Positions 20,351 through 30,948 of a stretch of 64,000 bases of DNA are shown here, in pieces. A program made the translations under genes and the position numbers. Origin of the DNA: Streptococcus mitis (lineage in GTDB: Bacteria; Bacillota; Bacilli; Lactobacillales; Streptococcaceae); assembly GCF_946190275.1 (NCBI RefSeq), contig NZ_CAMHZQ010000011.1, positions 1 to 64,000 of the forward strand. Reading direction: 5' to 3'. The notes under the pieces were generated by a model. That model ran no database searches, had not been told where the DNA came from, and was given only the letters and a program-made list of their open reading frames with translations. Position 1 is the first letter of the stretch, and each line of letters begins with the position of its first letter.

Positions 20351-20424
20351 TCCGCCATAGCTCAGTTGGTAGTAGCGCATGACTGTTAATCATGATGTCG
20401 TAGGTTCGAGTCCTACTGGCGGAG
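20351..20424 (+). tRNA. tRNA-Asn (anticodon GTT)
   Basis: A 74-base cloverleaf with acceptor TCCGCCA/TGGCGGA, anticodon arm TGACT GTTAATC and T-arm GTAGG TTCGAGT CCTAC. It is 5 bases after tRNA-Glu and cotranscribed with it. Confidence 0.94.
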
Positions 20425-20434
20425 TATAGATAAA

Positions 20435-20462
20435 AGGGAACACAACTGTGTTCCTCTTTTTG
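20435..20462 (+). terminator. terminator of the tRNA pair (possibly bidirectional)
   Basis: GGAACACA and TGTGTTCC form a tight stem with a short loop, followed by TCTTTTT. On the minus strand it is followed by CTTTTATC and may also end the TetR gene, whose stop is at 20465. Confidence 0.85.
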
Positions 20463-20464
20463 TA

Positions 20465-21007
20465 TCAATTTGTATCACCAAGCATCTTCATAAGGAAGTC
20501 TGTTATTTCTTGAGGACTTTCTTTTTTTCCGTGTGCAATCCAAGTTTGGCAGACACCAAAAAGTGCATGAGTTAGATAGATGCTACTATATTCTAATTCA
20601 GTGGTATTGAAATTCAGTTGCATAAATTGCTTTTGTAAATCTGTACTGAGCATGATATGAAGTTTATTTCTTAAGAAATTTTGGATTTCTTTGGTCCCAT
20701 TTTCAGAAAGAAGGGCAGCCAGAAGTGGTTCTGACTCTAGATATTCAAATACTTCTAAAATAGCATCTCTTTTGTGATGAGCATGTTTTTGAAAAATATA
20801 TTCAAATGTATGAAATAGCTTGCTTTGATAGTGCTCAATCATATCATACTTATCCTTATAGTGAGTATAGAAGCTGGAACGACTAATTCCGGCTTTTTCT
20901 GCTAACTTGACAGTAGAAATTTGATCAAATGGCTGTTCAATCAGTAATTGTACCATAGCATTTTCAATAGTTCGCTTTGTTTTTAAGCGTTTGTTACTTT
21001 CTTTCAT
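20465..21007 (-). CDS. TetR-family transcriptional regulator
   Basis: A 180-residue regulator with an N-terminal helix-turn-helix (RTIENAMVQLLIEQPFDQISTVKLAEKAGISRSSFYTHYKDKYDMI, residues about 12-57) and a ligand-type C-terminal domain. It is divergent from a YhgE/Pip membrane protein. Two similar 17-base palindromes lie between them (21028, 21105), one beside each gene, so it probably represses both its own gene and the membrane gene. The inducing ligand is unknown. Confidence 0.88.
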   Translation of the reverse strand: MKESNKRLKTKRTIENAMVQLLIEQPFDQISTVKLAEKAGISRSSFYTHYKDKYDMIEHYQSKLFHTFEYIFQKHAHHKRDAILEVFEYLESEPLLAALLSENGTKEIQNFLRNKLHIMLSTDLQKQFMQLNFNTTELEYSSIYLTHALFGVCQTWIAHGKKESPQEITDFLMKMLGDTN

Positions 21008-21027
21008 ATTTCCTCCTTGTAAACAAA

Positions 21028-21044
21028 TTAGACTATATGTCTAA
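21028..21044. promoter_or_regulatory. TetR operator 1 (near-perfect palindrome)
   Basis: TTAGACTATATGTCTAA has 6-bp inverted arms around a TATAT centre. It lies 20 bases upstream of the TetR start. Operator 2 at 21105 shares the same arms and centre. Confidence 0.78.
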
Positions 21045-21060
21045 AAATGGATTTTTTATC

Positions 21061-21088
21061 TTGTAATTTAGATTTTTTATTGTATAAT
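21061..21088 (+). promoter_or_regulatory. promoter of the YhgE-family gene
   Basis: TTGTAA (21061-21066), 16 bases, then TATAAT (21083-21088). It lies between the two TetR palindromes. Confidence 0.65.
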
Positions 21089-21104
21089 CTATTATATCAA
21101 AATT

Positions 21105-21121
21105 TTAGACAATATGTTTAA
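21105..21121. promoter_or_regulatory. TetR operator 2
   Basis: TTAGACAATATGTTTAA matches operator 1 at 15 of 17 positions. It lies between the -10 and the ribosome site of the YhgE gene, where a bound repressor would block transcription. Confidence 0.76.
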
Positions 21122-21134
21122 AAAAGGAGAAACT

Positions 21135-23777
21135 ATGTTTAAAGAATGGAAAGCAATTTTTAAAAAACCAACCTTTATTATTGTCATGATAGGGATTTCT
21201 CTTATTCCAGCTCTGTACAATATCATATTTTTGTCCTCAATGTGGGATCCATATGGTCAATTGTCTGACTTACCTGTGGCTGTTGTCAATAATGATAAAG
21301 AGGCTTCCTATAATGGTAATAGCATGTCTATAGGAAAAGACATGGTGTCCAATTTAAAAGAAAATAAAACCTTGGATTTTCATTTCGTGGATGAAGATGA
21401 AGGAAAGAAGGGATTGGAAGATGGCGATTACTATATGGTAGTGACTTTACCAAGTGATTTATCTGAAAAAGCAGCTTCTATTTTAACGGATCATCCAGAG
21501 CAAATGCAAATCGATTATCAGACTTCAAGTGGTCATAGCTTTATTGCCAGCAAGATGAGTGATTCTGCGATGACACAATTAAAGCAGAATGTTTCTACCA
21601 ATGTAACTGAGACCTATACTAAAGCCTTATTTAACAAAATGGTCGATTTAAAGGATGGTATGAGTCAAGCAGCTTCTGGTAGTAAAAAATTAACTGATGG
21701 AGCGAATCAGTTAGTGGCAGGAAGTCAAACATTAACTACCAACCTACACTCTTTAGCAGCTTCAAGTTTAACATTTTCAAATGGAACGGAGCAGTTTACT
21801 AAAGGATTATCTGCTTATGTTTCTGGTGTCGAACAACTTCATCTTGGCTTAGGAAATTTTAATAGTGGTTTAGTTACATATACTGGTGCAGTGAGTCAAT
21901 TAGATAGCGGATTAGGTCAATTAGCTTCTAAAAGTCCTGAATTAGTAAGGGGAATCAATCAGTTATATACTGGTGTAGAGTCCTATACTGGCGGTGTTTC
22001 TCAGCTTAATGCTGGTCTTAATCAATTTTCATCTGGTGTTAGTGCCTACACCAATGGAGTGGGAAGTCTTGCAATAGGTGCTAATCAGCTATCCAATCAA
22101 TCAGCTACACTTCGAATGGGTGTGGAGCAATTAAGTGAAGGGATTCAACAGCTTTCTAGTAAGTTAGATGCTTCATCTGGGCAAAAAGATCAAATTAATC
22201 AATTATCTTCTGGTCTAAATCAGTTAAATCAAGCTATTCAAAATATTGATGTTGGAGATACAAAACAATTATCTTCTGTTTTATCAAGTATAGTTTCTCT
22301 TTCTAATCAAATGCTAGCAAGTGCTCAGTCTGAAAAAGCAACTACATTAGCAAATATTCAATCAACAGCAGCTTATCAATCCTTGACAAGTGAGCAACAA
22401 GCTGAGATAAGTGCTTCTGTATCTCAAAATTCGACTGATAGTATTCAATCGGCTCAGTCAATTATAGCTTTAGTACAAGGTTTACAGGGAGGATTAGAAA
22501 ACTTACAAAATCAATCTTCTAATCTTTCAACATTAAAAGATAAAGCTAATCAAGTATTACCGCTTGCTTCTACTTCTTTGACAGGATTGTCAAGTGGATT
22601 AACAGAGATACAAGGAGCTGTTACTAGCAAATTAGTTCCTGCCAGTCAGTCGATTGCATCAGGTGTAAACGCATATACTGCAGGTGTTGATAAAGTTTCT
22701 CAAGGCGCAAGTCAACTAAGTGAAAAGAATTCCACCTTGACAGGTAGTTTGGATCAACTAGTTTCAGGCTCAAACACCTTGACACAAAAATCTTCTAGTT
22801 TGACAGTAGGAGTTGGTCAATTAGCTGAAAAAACTCCAGAATTAGTGTCTGGTATTGAAAAATTATCAACTGGCTCTAACCAATTGAATCAAAAGAGTCA
22901 AGAATTGATAGCAGGAGTTGATAAATTGCAGTCAGGATCTAGCCAACTAGCTGACAAATCCAGTCAGTTAATTTCAGGTGCTTCTCAATTAGAGAATGGA
23001 GCTAATAAATTGGCAGATGGAGCTGGGAAACTAGCAGAAGGTGGAACAAAGTTAACTTCTGGATTGGAAGGTTTACAGACAGGAGTTGCTTCTTTGGGAC
23101 AAGGATTAGGTAATGCTAGTGATCAACTCAAGTCAGCATCAACAGAATCTAAAAATGCAGAGATTTTGTCAAATCCTCTCAGTATCTCCAAAACTGACAA
23201 TGACCAAGTTCCTGTAAATGGAATTGCAATGGCTCCTTATATGATATCAGTTGCTCTTTTTGTTGCAGCAATATCAACGAATATGATCTTTGCGAAGTTG
23301 CCTTCAGGACGTCATCCGGAGAGCCGTTGGGCTTGGTTGAAATCTCGAACTGAAATAAATGGTATTATAGCTGTTTTGGCAGGAATTTTGGTATATGGAG
23401 GAGTTCATCTTATTGGTCTAACTGCAAATCATGAGATGAGAACATTTATTCTCATTATCCTAACAAGTTTAGTATTCATGTCCATGGTGACCGCTTTAAC
23501 AACATGGAATAGCCGTATAGGAGCTTTCTTTTCTCTTATTTTGCTTTTATTACAGTTAGCATCAAGTGCAGGTACTTACCCACTTGCTTTGACAAATGAT
23601 TTCTTTAGAGCCATTAATCCTTGGTTACCAATGAGTTATTCAGTTTCGGGATTACGACAAACAATCTCTATGACAGGAAATATTCATCATCAAGTCATTT
23701 TCCTTGCCGTTATATTAGTACTATTTATTTGTTTAGGTATGCTAGCCTATCAACCTAAGAAAATGGAAGAAGATTAA
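21135..23777 (+). CDS. YhgE/Pip-family membrane protein with long repeat domain
   Basis: An 880-residue protein. The start at 21135 (MFKEWKAIFKK) has AAAGGAGA before it; the ATG at 21114 lies inside operator 2. One membrane segment follows the N-terminus (about 15-35). A large extracellular region (about 170-680) consists of repeated short units of the form L-x-x-G-x-x-x-L / S-x-x-L, predicted helical. Five or six membrane segments form the C-terminus, as in ABC-2-type permeases. Related proteins include Lactococcus Pip, a phage receptor, and type VII-secretion-like EsaA proteins. Substrate unknown. Confidence 0.88.
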   Translation: MFKEWKAIFKKPTFIIVMIGISLIPALYNIIFLSSMWDPYGQLSDLPVAVVNNDKEASYNGNSMSIGKDMVSNLKENKTLDFHFVDEDEGKKGLEDGDYYMVVTLPSDLSEKAASILTDHPEQMQIDYQTSSGHSFIASKMSDSAMTQLKQNVSTNVTETYTKALFNKMVDLKDGMSQAASGSKKLTDGANQLVAGSQTLTTNLHSLAASSLTFSNGTEQFTKGLSAYVSGVEQLHLGLGNFNSGLVTYTGAVSQLDSGLGQLASKSPELVRGINQLYTGVESYTGGVSQLNAGLNQFSSGVSAYTNGVGSLAIGANQLSNQSATLRMGVEQLSEGIQQLSSKLDASSGQKDQINQLSSGLNQLNQAIQNIDVGDTKQLSSVLSSIVSLSNQMLASAQSEKATTLANIQSTAAYQSLTSEQQAEISASVSQNSTDSIQSAQSIIALVQGLQGGLENLQNQSSNLSTLKDKANQVLPLASTSLTGLSSGLTEIQGAVTSKLVPASQSIASGVNAYTAGVDKVSQGASQLSEKNSTLTGSLDQLVSGSNTLTQKSSSLTVGVGQLAEKTPELVSGIEKLSTGSNQLNQKSQELIAGVDKLQSGSSQLADKSSQLISGASQLENGANKLADGAGKLAEGGTKLTSGLEGLQTGVASLGQGLGNASDQLKSASTESKNAEILSNPLSISKTDNDQVPVNGIAMAPYMISVALFVAAISTNMIFAKLPSGRHPESRWAWLKSRTEINGIIAVLAGILVYGGVHLIGLTANHEMRTFILIILTSLVFMSMVTALTTWNSRIGAFFSLILLLLQLASSAGTYPLALTNDFFRAINPWLPMSYSVSGLRQTISMTGNIHHQVIFLAVILVLFICLGMLAYQPKKMEED

Positions 23778-23804
23778 AAAAATCGACCAACTGGTCGATT
23801 TTTT
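23777..23804. terminator. bidirectional terminator between YhgE gene and yfhO
   Basis: AAAATCGACC-AACT-GGTCGATTTT is a 10-bp stem with A-runs and T-runs on both sides, placed where two convergent genes meet. It overlaps the last bases of yfhO. Confidence 0.9.
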
Positions 23805-26346
23805 ATGTCTTAGATGACTTTCGTTTGTGATTATAGATTCCAAATAGTAAAAGAGAAGTAAAGGAACAGATTGCTCCAGTAATAAAACCATTGGGAATGA
23901 AGGAAAGTGTAATAGTTCCTTTCCCTTTAGGAATATCAACTTTCATAAAACCAGTTTGAGCTTGTTTAATTTCTATTTTCTTACCATCTTGGTAGGCAGA
24001 CCAACCTTTGTCATAAGGAATGGTGAAGAAAATAGATGTATCTTGTTGGACATCATATCTAGCAAAGATCTTGTTTTTAGAAGTTGATATTGTGACAGGC
24101 TGTTCTTTAATTTTTTGAATTGCCTCGGTGAAAGTTTGGGTATCTAAACGGTAGAAGGTAGGAGATTCAAATGATACTTGTGAATTTCCAGGGAAACTAA
24201 CATTGATATTGAAAATCTTTTTCTCTTTTGTATAGCCTAGATTAAAGAAGGAGAAGACATTATCAGTTGTAAAAGTCTTTTTTTCACCATTTACAAGGAT
24301 GTCAACCTTCTTTTGTTTATCATTAGAAAAGTGAAGATTTGTGAAAGAAAGATAAATTTGGCTGTTTTCTGGTACTTCAATTTGATACTGGATTGCTGCA
24401 TCCTCATTTGAAGAGCTTGTAACACTAATCAAATCATCAGTATTTTCTGTTTTGTCATAAGGGATCGCAGAAAAATAATCAAAATTGACGTTAGCAAGTT
24501 GATTTAAAAACGAGGCCTGATTATCTAGAGTGTGTTCAGTGAACTTGACATCATTGTAAACAGATTGACTAGCAAATGCAATCGGGAGAGAGAATTGATT
24601 TTCATATAGGGTAAGATTATCTTTTTGATAGATATCTTTAAAACCATATTTATCAATAGGACTGTCTGAGATATTGTACTGGATACCAAATAAACTATCA
24701 GCCAAAATACTATTATTGGCATAACGGAGATTTAGATTAGTCCCAGAGGATTTAAAACCAAGTTTATCCAAAGTAGAGCTTGCTGAACGATTTCGAACAG
24801 ATGAAAATTGAGAGATTCCATTATAGTTGAATTTCATACTGTCATTTCCTGTCTGAGTTTGTAGTTTTTCAGTACGAGTAAATTGATTTCCAATATATGT
24901 TGAGAAAGATTCCATAGCTGGGATATCTCGATTATATGCATTTCGAGAAGCAAAACCCCATTCCTTAGCAATTCCGTCTATTTGAGATGAAGCATTTAAA
25001 CTCATTTCAACCATTATAAATAAAGAGATTAGAATGGCAAATAGATTTACAGAGATAAATTTTTTGATAACTGCAAGGAGTAAAAGAGAATAGACAACTA
25101 AAAATTCAAGAGTAAGCAGAATATTCAAATCTGTTAAAAAAGAATAATGTGATTTTAGATAGATGGTAGCTAAAAATCCTGCTACTAGAAGAAAAAGCGA
25201 AACTAAAAAATTCCATACTTTAAGTTCTTTCAGACGATTTAAGACTTCTGCTGCTGTGTAAATTAACAAGGTAGAGAAAATCCAAGCATAGCGATGTAAA
25301 AACATGTTTGGAGTATGCATGCCTTGCCAAAATAAATCAAGAGCTTCTATATAAAAGCTAGCAATTAGAAATGCAAAGAAGATTGTATAGATAAGTTTCA
25401 CGTGAAACTTAATAGATTTCAGCGTAAAAAATAAAATGGTCAAAATAAAGGGAAGTAGTCCAACAAAAATCATTGGGATGGCCCCATACTTTGTTGTGTC
25501 AAAGGAACCAATGAATTGTTTAGCAAAGAGATCAAGATACCAGCTACTTTCAGTTTGAAACTTTGTAATTTCAGTTAATTTTTCCCCATGTGTCTGTAAA
25601 TCAAATAGAGTAGGCAGAGTCAGAATCAAACTAGCCATACCAGCTAAAACGGAGGTGATTATGAAATCAAGAAAAGATGATTCTCGAGTTTTAAAGTCCC
25701 AAGAAATTTGACAGAGATACCAGAAAATAAGAAATAATACTGTCATATAGCCAAAATAATAATTTTGAATAAATAAAATTGACAGACTTGTAAAGTACAA
25801 TAGGAATTTCTTTTCAGTGATAAGTAGCTGTAAACCAGTTATAATTAAAGGAATCAAGATAAAAACATCTAGCCAGGTTTTTATCTCTAATTGACTGACA
25901 GTGAAACTCATCAGAGCATAGGAAGTAGATAAAGCTAGTTTTAAAGGCTTAGGAATCGATTGAAATAATTTATTTAAACTAAAATAAGTTGACAGTCCAA
26001 TCAATCCAAATTTTAAGAGAGTTGTCAGATAGACAGCATCTGGCATATTCAACAGATTAAAAAAGTAAACTAGAGGTGAAAGGAAACTTCCCAAGTAATA
26101 ACTAGATAGGGTATAGAAATTTAATCCGAGGCCACTTGTAAAGGTGTAAAACAAACTACCATTTCCATGTAGGATATTTCTTAGAGCTATATCAAAAATA
26201 ACGTATTGATGAAAGCCATCTCCTAATAGAGGAGAGTTGTCGCTATTCCAGTAGATACCTTGAGATAGATATACTCCTATCATAATGATTATGGGAATGA
26301 TGAAAGAAACAAAATAGGTCCAATATGTTTTAAAAAATAATTTCAT
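23803..26346 (-). CDS. yfhO: YfhO-family polytopic membrane protein
   Basis: An 847-residue protein with about 11 or 12 membrane segments in the N-terminal 450 residues, an extracytoplasmic domain (about 460-810), and a final membrane segment before a lysine-rich tail. It matches the YfhO family, whose Bacillus member glycosylates lipoteichoic acid as a GT-C type enzyme. An acceptor here is not known; mitis-group teichoic acids differ in structure. It contains a parS core palindrome at 25394-25409. It is downstream of the ABC-F gene on the same strand. Confidence 0.85.
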   Translation of the reverse strand: MKLFFKTYWTYFVSFIIPIIIMIGVYLSQGIYWNSDNSPLLGDGFHQYVIFDIALRNILHGNGSLFYTFTSGLGLNFYTLSSYYLGSFLSPLVYFFNLLNMPDAVYLTTLLKFGLIGLSTYFSLNKLFQSIPKPLKLALSTSYALMSFTVSQLEIKTWLDVFILIPLIITGLQLLITEKKFLLYFTSLSILFIQNYYFGYMTVLFLIFWYLCQISWDFKTRESSFLDFIITSVLAGMASLILTLPTLFDLQTHGEKLTEITKFQTESSWYLDLFAKQFIGSFDTTKYGAIPMIFVGLLPFILTILFFTLKSIKFHVKLIYTIFFAFLIASFYIEALDLFWQGMHTPNMFLHRYAWIFSTLLIYTAAEVLNRLKELKVWNFLVSLFLLVAGFLATIYLKSHYSFLTDLNILLTLEFLVVYSLLLLAVIKKFISVNLFAILISLFIMVEMSLNASSQIDGIAKEWGFASRNAYNRDIPAMESFSTYIGNQFTRTEKLQTQTGNDSMKFNYNGISQFSSVRNRSASSTLDKLGFKSSGTNLNLRYANNSILADSLFGIQYNISDSPIDKYGFKDIYQKDNLTLYENQFSLPIAFASQSVYNDVKFTEHTLDNQASFLNQLANVNFDYFSAIPYDKTENTDDLISVTSSSNEDAAIQYQIEVPENSQIYLSFTNLHFSNDKQKKVDILVNGEKKTFTTDNVFSFFNLGYTKEKKIFNINVSFPGNSQVSFESPTFYRLDTQTFTEAIQKIKEQPVTISTSKNKIFARYDVQQDTSIFFTIPYDKGWSAYQDGKKIEIKQAQTGFMKVDIPKGKGTITLSFIPNGFITGAICSFTSLLLFGIYNHKRKSSKT
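25394..25409. other. parS site inside yfhO
   Basis: AGTTTCACGTGAAACT carries the perfect 14-bp core GTTTCACGTGAAAC of parS; only the outermost pair differs from the consensus. It is about 10.5 kb right of oriC. Confidence 0.9.
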
Positions 26347-26366
26347 GTTACCTCATAAAATGTTAG

Positions 26367-26396
26367 AAAACTCAGCTGGTTAACCCAACTGAGTTT
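26367..26396 (-). terminator. ABC-F gene terminator
   Basis: On the minus strand CTCAGTTGG and CCAGCTGAG form a 9-bp stem with one G-T pair and a 5-base loop, followed by TTTTC. It lies about 12 bases past the stop codon. Confidence 0.8.
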
Positions 26397-26407
26397 TGAA
26401 GTTTTAT

Positions 26408-28030
26408 TTAGTCTTTCCAAAGTTCTTTAACTTTTGCTTGTACTTCTGCATTTTCTAGGAATTCATCATAGGTTTCATCGATACGGTCAATGACGCCATT
26501 TTTAGACAAGACAATGATATGGTTAGCTAGAGTTTGAATAAACTCGTGGTCATGGCTGGCAAAGATGATTGATTCTTTAAAGTTTTTCAATCCATCATTC
26601 AAGCTTGAGATAGATTCCAAGTCCAAGTGATTTGTTGGATCATCGAGGACAAGGACATTTGATTTTAATAGCATGAGTTTTGAAAGCATGACACGAACTT
26701 TTTCTCCCCCTGACAAGACGTTGACAGGTTTGTTAACCTCATCTCCAGAGAAGAGCATACGGCCAAGGAAACCGCGTAGGAAAGTATTGTCATCTTCTTC
26801 TTTACTTGCGAATTGACGCAACCAGTCAAGGATTGACTCTCCTCCTGCAAAATCTGCTGAGTTATCTTTTGGCAAGTAAGAACGGCTAGTAGTTACTCCC
26901 CACTTGACAGTTCCTTCATAGTCAATGTCTCCCATGATTGCACGAATTAATGCAGTCGTTTGGATGTCATTTTGTCCAATAAGCGCTGTCTTATCACCTG
27001 GACGCAAGATAAAGCTGATATTATCTAAAATAGTCTCACCATCAATCTTTACAGTTAGATTTTCTACTGTCAAGAGATCATTACCGATTTCACGCTCTGC
27101 TTTAAAGTTGATAAATGGATATTTACGACTAGATGGTACAATTTCTTCAAGTTCAATCTTATCAAGCATTTTCTTACGTGATGTTGCTTGTCTTGATTTA
27201 GAAGCATTAGCAGAGAAACGAGCTACGAATTCTTGCAATTGTTTAATTTTTTCTTCTGCTTTAGCATTACGGTCTGCTAGCAATTTAGCAGCGAGTTCAG
27301 AAGATTCCTTCCAGAAGTCATAGTTTCCGACATAGAGTTTGATTTTTCCAAAGTCAAGGTCGGCCATGTGAGTGCATACTTTGTTTAAGAAGTGACGGTC
27401 GTGGGATACTACGATAACGGTGTTATCAAAGTCAATCAAGAAGTCTTCTAACCAAGTAATAGATTGGATGTCCAAACCGTTGGTAGGCTCGTCCAAGAGA
27501 AGAACATCAGGTTTACCAAAAAGTGCTTTGGCGAGGAGAACTTTTACTTTCTCACCGTTGGCCAATTCGCTCATGTTTTGATAGTGCAATTCTTCTGGAA
27601 TGTTTAGGTTTTGAAGTAGTTGAGAGGCTTCACTTTCTGCTTCCCAGCCTCCAAGCTCGGCAAATTCTCCTTCGAGTTCGGCAGCACGCACTCCATCTTC
27701 GTCTGAGAAATCTTCCTTCATGTAGATGGCATCTTTCTCTTTCATGATGCTATAAAGTTTTTCATTTCCCATGATAACAACATCAATGGCACGTTCATCT
27801 TCATAGTCAAAGTGATTTTGACGAAGAACAGAGAGACGTTCATCTGGACCAAGAGAGATGTGACCAGTAGTAGGTTCGATATCTCCAGCTAAAATTTTTA
27901 AAAAGGTTGATTTTCCAGCACCATTAGCACCGATTAATCCATAAGTATTTCCTTCTGTAAATTTGATATTGACATCATCAAAAAGTTTGCGATCACTAAA
28001 ACGTAGTGAAACATCAGATACTGTAAGCAA
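26408..28030 (-). CDS. ABC-F family ATPase (YkpA/YbiT-like)
   Basis: A 540-residue soluble protein with two ABC domains joined by a basic linker (ARFSANASKSRQATSRKK). Domain 1 has Walker A GANGAGKST (34-42) and LANGEKVKVLLAKAL with DEPTNGLD. Domain 2 has a signature LSGGEKVRVMLSKLM and DDPTNHLD, but its Walker A is degenerate, GQNDIQTT (352-359), lacking the usual GKS/T. ABC-F proteins act on ribosomes (translation factors or antibiotic protection), not as transporters. No resistance-type long linker is evident. Confidence 0.92.
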   Translation of the reverse strand: MLTVSDVSLRFSDRKLFDDVNIKFTEGNTYGLIGANGAGKSTFLKILAGDIEPTTGHISLGPDERLSVLRQNHFDYEDERAIDVVIMGNEKLYSIMKEKDAIYMKEDFSDEDGVRAAELEGEFAELGGWEAESEASQLLQNLNIPEELHYQNMSELANGEKVKVLLAKALFGKPDVLLLDEPTNGLDIQSITWLEDFLIDFDNTVIVVSHDRHFLNKVCTHMADLDFGKIKLYVGNYDFWKESSELAAKLLADRNAKAEEKIKQLQEFVARFSANASKSRQATSRKKMLDKIELEEIVPSSRKYPFINFKAEREIGNDLLTVENLTVKIDGETILDNISFILRPGDKTALIGQNDIQTTALIRAIMGDIDYEGTVKWGVTTSRSYLPKDNSADFAGGESILDWLRQFASKEEDDNTFLRGFLGRMLFSGDEVNKPVNVLSGGEKVRVMLSKLMLLKSNVLVLDDPTNHLDLESISSLNDGLKNFKESIIFASHDHEFIQTLANHIIVLSKNGVIDRIDETYDEFLENAEVQAKVKELWKD

Positions 28031-28104
28031 TGTTTTTCTCCTATATGTGTAATATATTTATTCTACTAGAAAATACGGAAATATTCAAATTTTTATCTGT
28101 CAAT

Positions 28105-28141
28105 TTTGTGTAAATTACATTTACAGTATACTTTACACAAA
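28105..28141. promoter_or_regulatory. inverted repeat between abc-F and trpS (possible operator)
   Basis: TTTGTGTAAA (28105-28114) and TTTACACAAA (28132-28141) are perfect 10-bp inverted arms. Between them another TTTACA (28120-28125) repeats the half-site, so three copies of TGTAAA/TTTACA occur in 37 bases. A TTGACA on the minus strand (28098-28103) adjoins it. The binding protein is unknown. Confidence 0.5.
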
Positions 28142-28198
28142 TCCGTAAATAGCAAGGTTGATTTATTTTTATAAATTGCAGTTATTTCATTAAAAAAA

Positions 28199-28207
28199 TG
28201 CTATAAT
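28199..28207 (+). promoter_or_regulatory. extended -10 promoter of trpS
   Basis: TGCTATAAT (TG-n-TATAAT) lies about 28 bases before the trpS ATG. With so short a leader there is no room for a T-box riboswitch, which many Firmicute trpS genes carry. Confidence 0.75.
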
Positions 28208-28235
28208 TGAAAGGACCATATCGAAGGAGAATAAA

Positions 28236-29261
28236 ATGACTAAACCCATTATTTTAACAGGAGACCGTCCAACAGGAAAATTGCATATTGGACATTATGT
28301 TGGAAGTCTCAAAAATCGAGTATTATTACAGGAAGAGAATAAGTATGATATGTTTGTGTTCTTGGCTGACCAACAAGCCTTGACAGATCATGCCAAAGAT
28401 CCTCAAACCATTGTAGAGTCTATCGGAAATGTGGCTTTGGATTATCTTGCAGTTGGATTGGATCCAAGTAAGTCAACTATTTTTATTCAAAGCCAGATTC
28501 CAGAGTTGGCTGAGTTGTCTATGTATTATATGAATCTGGTTTCATTAGCACGTCTGGAGCGTAATCCAACTGTCAAGACAGAAATTGCTCAGAAAGGATT
28601 TGGAGAAAGCATTCCGACAGGATTCTTGGTCTATCCAATAGCTCAAGCAGCTGATATCACTGCTTTTAAGGCTAATTATGTTCCTGTTGGGACAGATCAG
28701 AAACCAATGATTGAGCAAACTCGTGAAATTGTTCGTTCTTTTAACAATGCATATAACTGTGATGTCTTGGTAGAGCCGGAAGGTATTTATCCAGAAAATG
28801 AGAGAGCAGGGCGTTTACCTGGTTTAGATGGAAATGCTAAAATGTCTAAATCACTCAATAACGGTATTTATTTAGCTGATGATGCGGATACTTTGCGTAA
28901 AAAAGTAATGAGTATGTATACAGATCCAGATCATATTCGAGTGGAAGATCCAGGTAAAATTGAAGGCAATATGGTTTTCCATTATCTAGATGTTTTTGGT
29001 CGTCCAGAAGATGCTCAAGAAATTACTGACATGAAAGAACATTATCAACGAGGTGGTCTTGGTGATGTGAAGACCAAGCGTTATCTACTTGAAATATTAG
29101 AACGTGAACTTGGTCCTATTCGTGAGCGCCGTATTGAATTTGCTAAGGATATGGGAGAAGTTTATAATATGCTTCAAAAAGGTAGTGAAAGAGCGCGTGA
29201 AGTTGCAGGTCAAACCCTATCTGAGGTTAAAGGAGCAATGGGACTTCATTACTTTAACTAA
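28236..29261 (+). CDS. trpS: tryptophanyl-tRNA synthetase
   Basis: A 341-residue class I aminoacyl-tRNA synthetase. The HIGH motif is KLHIGH (15-20) and the KMSKS loop is AKMSKS (201-206). Length is typical of the bacterial enzyme. CGAAGGAG precedes the ATG. It stands alone with its own promoter and terminator, divergent from the ABC-F gene. Confidence 0.98.
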   Translation: MTKPIILTGDRPTGKLHIGHYVGSLKNRVLLQEENKYDMFVFLADQQALTDHAKDPQTIVESIGNVALDYLAVGLDPSKSTIFIQSQIPELAELSMYYMNLVSLARLERNPTVKTEIAQKGFGESIPTGFLVYPIAQAADITAFKANYVPVGTDQKPMIEQTREIVRSFNNAYNCDVLVEPEGIYPENERAGRLPGLDGNAKMSKSLNNGIYLADDADTLRKKVMSMYTDPDHIRVEDPGKIEGNMVFHYLDVFGRPEDAQEITDMKEHYQRGGLGDVKTKRYLLEILERELGPIRERRIEFAKDMGEVYNMLQKGSERAREVAGQTLSEVKGAMGLHYFN

Positions 29262-29276
29262 GTTTATTTTACAAGA

Positions 29277-29314
29277 AACTATCATTTCTATCTCGAAGAA
29301 AAGATAGTTTTTTA
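29277..29314 (+). terminator. trpS terminator
   Basis: AACTATC and GATAGTT arms enclose a 19-base loop and are followed by a T-run (TTTTTTATTT). Confidence 0.75.
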
Positions 29315-29330
29315 TTTACCCCTGTAACAT

Positions 29331-30891
<1,561 letters not shown>

Positions 30892-30903
30892 AAAAACAAT
30901 GAA

Positions 30904-30933
30904 AAGAACTCCCGTGAAAACAGGAGTTCTTTT
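30904..30933. terminator. terminator between convergent guaB and recF
   Basis: AGAACTCC and GGAGTTCT form an 8-bp stem with a short A-rich loop and a TTTT tail. It lies between two convergent genes and may serve both. Confidence 0.85.
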
Positions 30934-30948
30934 ACGATGTTGTCAATT

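Noticed and set aside
28031..28235. Possible T-box leader for trpS
   Set aside because: The -10 lies 28 bases before the ATG, so the leader is too short, and no T-box sequence is visible.
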